From Desulfuromonadales bacterium (GTDB lineage: Bacteria > Desulfobacterota > Desulfuromonadia > Desulfuromonadales > BM103), in NCBI GenBank assembly GCA_030640215.1, contig DAOWJU010000110.1, forward strand, positions 1-9,991: a stretch of DNA of 9,991 bases. The letters are read 5' to 3'. The notes under the pieces are model-generated. The model worked only from the letters and a program-made list of their open reading frames with translations, searched no databases and was not told where the DNA came from. The number at the start of each line of letters is the position of its first letter. Positions within the stretch are counted from its first letter, which is position 1. This document shows, piece by piece, positions 6,726-9,991 of the stretch. Both the position numbers and the translations under genes were made by a program.

Positions 6726-9700
6726 TTAATTTTCTTCATAGTGCCTATCACTCTCATCCAACACTGCTCTGGCAACTATAGCGAGTTGTTTCATGTCTAT
6801 AGGTTTATGACAGAATTTACGGATACCGATCCTCTTAGCATCCACCTCAGAGACCTTGGCGCTGTATCCGCTACAGAGGATAATGGGAATGTTCGGCCTG
6901 ATCTTCAGTAGCTCGGTTGCCAGATCTGCTCCAGATATCTCAGGCATTGTCTGGTCAGTAAACACCAGATCAAACGCCTCCGGGTTTGCTATGAAAAGCT
7001 CAAGGGCTTTGGTACTGCTCGTTACGCTGGTTACTTTGTATCCCTGATACTCCAGAAGTTCGCCACACGTTTCTGCAATACATTCCTCGTCGTCTACAAA
7101 GAGAATTCTCTCGGTTCCCGTCGGTAATGATTCCGTCTTCACTGTTTTCAACTTTGCTGCGTCTTGCTTTGCAATGGGGAAAAAGATGTTAAAGGATGTT
7201 CCCTGACCAAGAATACTGTCTACGGTGACGAAACCACCATGCTGCTCGACAATGCCGTGGACTACCGATAAGCCCATGCCGGTGCCAACGCCAACAGCCT
7301 TGGTTGTGAAGAAAGGGTCAAAGATCTTGTCCATTGTCTCTTTCGTCATGCCAGACCCGGTATCGATAACAGAGAGTTTTGCGTATTTACCCCTCGGGCG
7401 GCCAGTGCCTGCAGGAAAATCCTCACTTGCAAGTTCTATTTTTTTAAGAGTGATCCTTAATAAGCCTTTTTCATCCATGGCAGAGACGGCATTAGCGCAG
7501 AGGTTGATGACAACCTGCTGCAGTTGAATCGTGTCAGCTTTGATAAAAACAGCCCCACTTTGGTTGAGGGTATTCATGATCTCGATCGTCGCTGGAAGCG
7601 TAGAGCGTAGTAGCTTCAAAGAGTCATTAACAGCAAGAGTGAAGTTGATCGACACTAGCTGATGCTTTTCCTGACGACTGAAGGTAAGAATTTGCTGAAC
7701 AAGCTCTTTTGCCCGACTGGTTGCTTCTTTCATGTGACTAATATTCTCTTTGGAAGGGTTTCCAGAAGCTTGTTTGTATTGAATGATATCTATATTGCCG
7801 CTGATAATGGCAAGCAGGTTATTGAAATCGTGAGCTACACCACCCGCAAGTTGTCCAACCGCTTCCATTTTGTGAAATTGGCGCAACTGGTCTTCGAGCT
7901 CGATCTCTTTGGTAATATCACGTTTGACGGCAACATAATTAATCGCGACACCCGAGCTGTCGAGTACTGGCGAAATCGTTGCCTCTTCAGTATAGAGTGT
8001 ACCGTCTTTTTTCTTGTTGATGAACCTGCCGCGACAGGTCTCACCACGCGTGAGTGTGTCCCACATCTCCCTGTAGAATTCGTCGTTTTGATGGCCGCTT
8101 TTCAGGATCCTCGGGTTTTGGCCGATGGCTTCTGTGCTCAAGTAACCCGTGACCTTCTCAAAGGCCGAGTTGACGTACTGGATTGTTCCTTTACTGTCGG
8201 TGACAACGAAGGTTTCATCTGCCTGCTCGATGGCATGACTCAACCTTTCTCGCTCCTCTTCTGCCCGCTTGCGTTCGGTAATATCAAGAATACTGACGGG
8301 GATACTTTCGAAGCCTTCACTTGTCTCAGGGATATGAAACGAAAGGACTGTCTTCAGCTTTCTGCCATCGAGTGATTGAAAGTCAACCTCGGCTCGGAAA
8401 ACCTTCTTCTTGTCCCAAATAGCGCATAGCTCATCAATAAAAACCTCAAGGGCATTTGGGCCGAAGGTTGTCTCTATCTGACTTAGCATTTCTCTCTCAT
8501 CTCTTGCACCAAACAAGCCTAATGTCGCGTCGTTGACGTGTGTTACCTTAATCATTGCCACCAACTCCAGGGTCCCTTGCCTGTTTTCTTTCAGATACCT
8601 ACGAAGATCAGTCACGCCATCCAGCCGAAGTTCATCCAGCTTCTTGAAAACTTCAGATAGATCCTCGTCCCAAATAGAGATCTCGGTATTCTCGAAGAGT
8701 TTGCGAAAGCGGTGTTCGCTATCTTTTAATTTTTGTGCGGCGATTTTAAGTTCTTTTATATCTATGAAGGTGACAACGGCACCAATGATATTGCCTTCCT
8801 CCACAATCGGGTGTGCCCTCAAGTCAACTTCGACCTTACTGCCATCGGCTTTCCAGAGCACCTCGTCTTCAAGGTGTGCCTGCTGGCCTGTGAGGTACAC
8901 ATTGTAAATCATACATTCTTCAGCTGGATATGCTGTGCCATCGCGATGAGAATAGTGGATCAGTTGATGCATATTCTTACCCAGCAGGGCTTGTTCAGAT
9001 TCGTAGCCAAGAATCGCTACACATGCCGGGTTACAAAACGTGCACTGGCCATTAACATCAATACCATAAATGGCTTCAGCAACTGATTCGAGTAGCAGAC
9101 GGGTGTGTCTCTCCTGTGTAGCCAGCTGTGCAGTTCTCTTTGCAACATGTTCTTCCATGCCGTCGTAGCTTTTTTGGAGTTCTTTCTGGGCCTTTTTCAA
9201 TCGTTTACCAATGAAGTTGACGATCATCAGGGCCAGACATCCTAACGCAACCAGGATCAGGGTAACGATAACGATTGCATCGCGAACTTGTGGATACACT
9301 GCCTGCCAGATGGCCGTCTCTGACTTATCTGCGAAGAGGCCCCAACCTGAATCGAGAATGACATAAGCGCCTCGGCATTCTGTGTCGTGAATGTTACAAA
9401 AATAGTTGCTGAAGTGGGGCTTGTGTTTTTTCGTCTTTTGCTCAACAGGAATGTTCTTACTCTTCAGCAAAAACGATTCGATTAGAGGGTGTTTGTCGAA
9501 AGATGGGCGAGACTTGTCAGAACTCCTTTCTCTGGTGTTGGCAATGAGTTGCCCTGCGCGATCCACCAGGAAATAGGTGCTATCAGCTTGCATTCCCTGC
9601 AATAGCAAGTTGGGGATGTCTCGCAAGTGGAAAACACCACCAAGGTAGCCGAAGACTTCACCCTCTTTTGTGAGCAAAGGTATCGCCATGGCCACAGCTG

Positions 9701-9991
9701 GAACCCCGTCAGCTCCGACAAATCGATTCGAGATTACACTGGTTTTTGATTGGCGGGCCTTCTGGATATAAGGGCGGTCGAACAGGTTGTATTTTTTCAG
9801 AGAACGCTGCACAGAGAAAGGGTGTGAGATATAGTGATCACCCGTTGAAGTAAGGACAAAGATTACTGAGAAACGCTTGTAATGCAGTAAAAAAGAGTCC
9901 AGTAGCCGGCGTTTGTCGCCGTCAATCTCCTCAGGCAGGCCATTAAGAGACAGGTCAATCTCTCCAATATAGGGCAGCTCCTGGAACTCAG
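6726..9991 (-). CDS. Hybrid sensor histidine kinase: Cache, 3 PAS, HisKA, HATPase, receiver (N-terminus beyond window)
   Basis: The frame stays open to the right edge, adding 59 residues before the GTG at 9812, so that codon is internal and the start lies outside. Numbering here counts from that GTG. A periplasmic double-Cache-like sensor (from the edge to about 172; FDRPYIQKA, a GDHYISHP block upstream, FLVDRAGQLIANT) is followed by one TM helix (178-200). A coiled coil follows (about 203-240), with no HAMP. Next come PAS1 (about 240-355), PAS2 (about 365-515), PAS3 (about 525-640) and HisKA with GGVAHDFNNLL (phospho-acceptor His661). The HATPase shows INLCANA (N box), DTGSGM (G1), FDPFFTTK and GVGTGMGLS (G2). 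The receiver has DDE (907-909), Asp953 as phospho-acceptor, Ser981 and Lys1003. All catalytic residues are present, so kinase and receiver should be active. It would autophosphorylate on His and pass phosphate to its own receiver. No DNA-binding output domain or separate regulator is in view. Signal and target are unknown. It converges on the synthetase gene with a five-base gap. Confidence 0.95.
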   Translation of the reverse strand, partial: EFQELPYIGEIDLSLNGLPEEIDGDKRRLLDSFLLHYKRFSVIFVLTSTGDHYISHPFSVQRSLKKYNLFDRPYIQKARQSKTSVISNRFVGADGVPAVAMAIPLLTKEGEVFGYLGGVFHLRDIPNLLLQGMQADSTYFLVDRAGQLIANTRERSSDKSRPSFDKHPLIESFLLKSKNIPVEQKTKKHKPHFSNYFCNIHDTECRGAYVILDSGWGLFADKSETAIWQAVYPQVRDAIVIVTLILVALGCLALMIVNFIGKRLKKAQKELQKSYDGMEEHVAKRTAQLATQERHTRLLLESVAEAIYGIDVNGQCTFCNPACVAILGYESEQALLGKNMHQLIHYSHRDGTAYPAEECMIYNVYLTGQQAHLEDEVLWKADGSKVEVDLRAHPIVEEGNIIGAVVTFIDIKELKIAAQKLKDSEHRFRKLFENTEISIWDEDLSEVFKKLDELRLDGVTDLRRYLKENRQGTLELVAMIKVTHVNDATLGLFGARDEREMLSQIETTFGPNALEVFIDELCAIWDKKKVFRAEVDFQSLDGRKLKTVLSFHIPETSEGFESIPVSILDITERKRAEEERERLSHAIEQADETFVVTDSKGTIQYVNSAFEKVTGYLSTEAIGQNPRILKSGHQNDEFYREMWDTLTRGETCRGRFINKKKDGTLYTEEATISPVLDSSGVAINYVAVKRDITKEIELEDQLRQFHKMEAVGQLAGGVAHDFNNLLAIISGNIDIIQYKQASGNPSKENISHMKEATSRAKELVQQILTFSRQEKHQLVSINFTLAVNDSLKLLRSTLPATIEIMNTLNQSGAVFIKADTIQLQQVVINLCANAVSAMDEKGLLRITLKKIELASEDFPAGTGRPRGKYAKLSVIDTGSGMTKETMDKIFDPFFTTKAVGVGTGMGLSVVHGIVEQHGGFVTVDSILGQGTSFNIFFPIAKQDAAKLKTVKTESLPTGTERILFVDDEECIAETCGELLEYQGYKVTSVTSSTKALELFIANPEAFDLVFTDQTMPEISGADLATELLKIRPNIPIILCSGYSAKVSEVDAKRIGIRKFCHKPIDMKQLAIVARAVLDESDRHYEEN

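Noticed and set aside
7662..8375. Open frame of 237 codons on the plus strand
   Set aside because: It lies wholly antisense within the PAS region of the kinase, whose frame has clear domain motifs throughout. The predicted product has no recognisable family pattern.
9810..9812. GTG at 9812 as the true start of the kinase gene
   Set aside because: The frame continues for 59 more sense codons to the window edge with Cache-like sequence, so the GTG is an internal Val codon.
1..9991. Mobile elements, CRISPR arrays, tRNA or rRNA genes
   Set aside because: Reading both strands, I saw no transposase, integrase, spaced direct repeats, tRNA-like cloverleaf or rRNA sequence. Coding sequence covers all but about 100 bases.

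Overview
The window looks like chromosomal DNA from a Gram-negative bacterium with a moderate GC content. It encodes periplasmic, inner-membrane and signalling proteins and shows no phage, transposon, CRISPR or RNA gene. The style of the sensor kinase (Cache, several PAS domains, HisKA with a GGVAHDFNN box, HATPase, C-terminal receiver) and of the acyl-CoA synthetase resembles Desulfuromonadales/Desulfobacterota. Gammaproteobacteria carry similar gene sets, so this placement is an inference from memory of the families and not a firm call.

Layout. Positions 1-6720 carry four genes on the plus strand. They are a DUF1329 family periplasmic protein whose 5' end lies outside the window, a secreted YCF48-like beta-propeller with Asp-box repeats, an RND/MMPL-type inner-membrane transporter of 772 residues, and a long-chain acyl-CoA synthetase of 649 residues. 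The last three are tightly packed (a 4-base ATGA overlap, then a 2-base gap) and are almost certainly one transcript. A strong hairpin without a clear T tract and an inverted repeat over the Shine-Dalgarno region lie in the 91-base gap after the DUF1329 gene. Positions 6726 to the right edge hold one large hybrid sensor histidine kinase on the minus strand, convergent with the synthetase gene. Its N-terminus lies beyond the window.

How the genes may work together. DUF1329, YCF48-like propeller and this RND subfamily recur as neighbours in proteobacterial genomes, often with a DUF1302 outer-membrane protein that could lie just left of this window. The set reads as an envelope-spanning system for a hydrophobic compound, and the attached acyl-CoA synthetase suggests a fatty-acid-like substrate. 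The substrate and the direction of transport cannot be read from the sequence. The kinase is a separate transcription unit and no link to the transport genes is visible.
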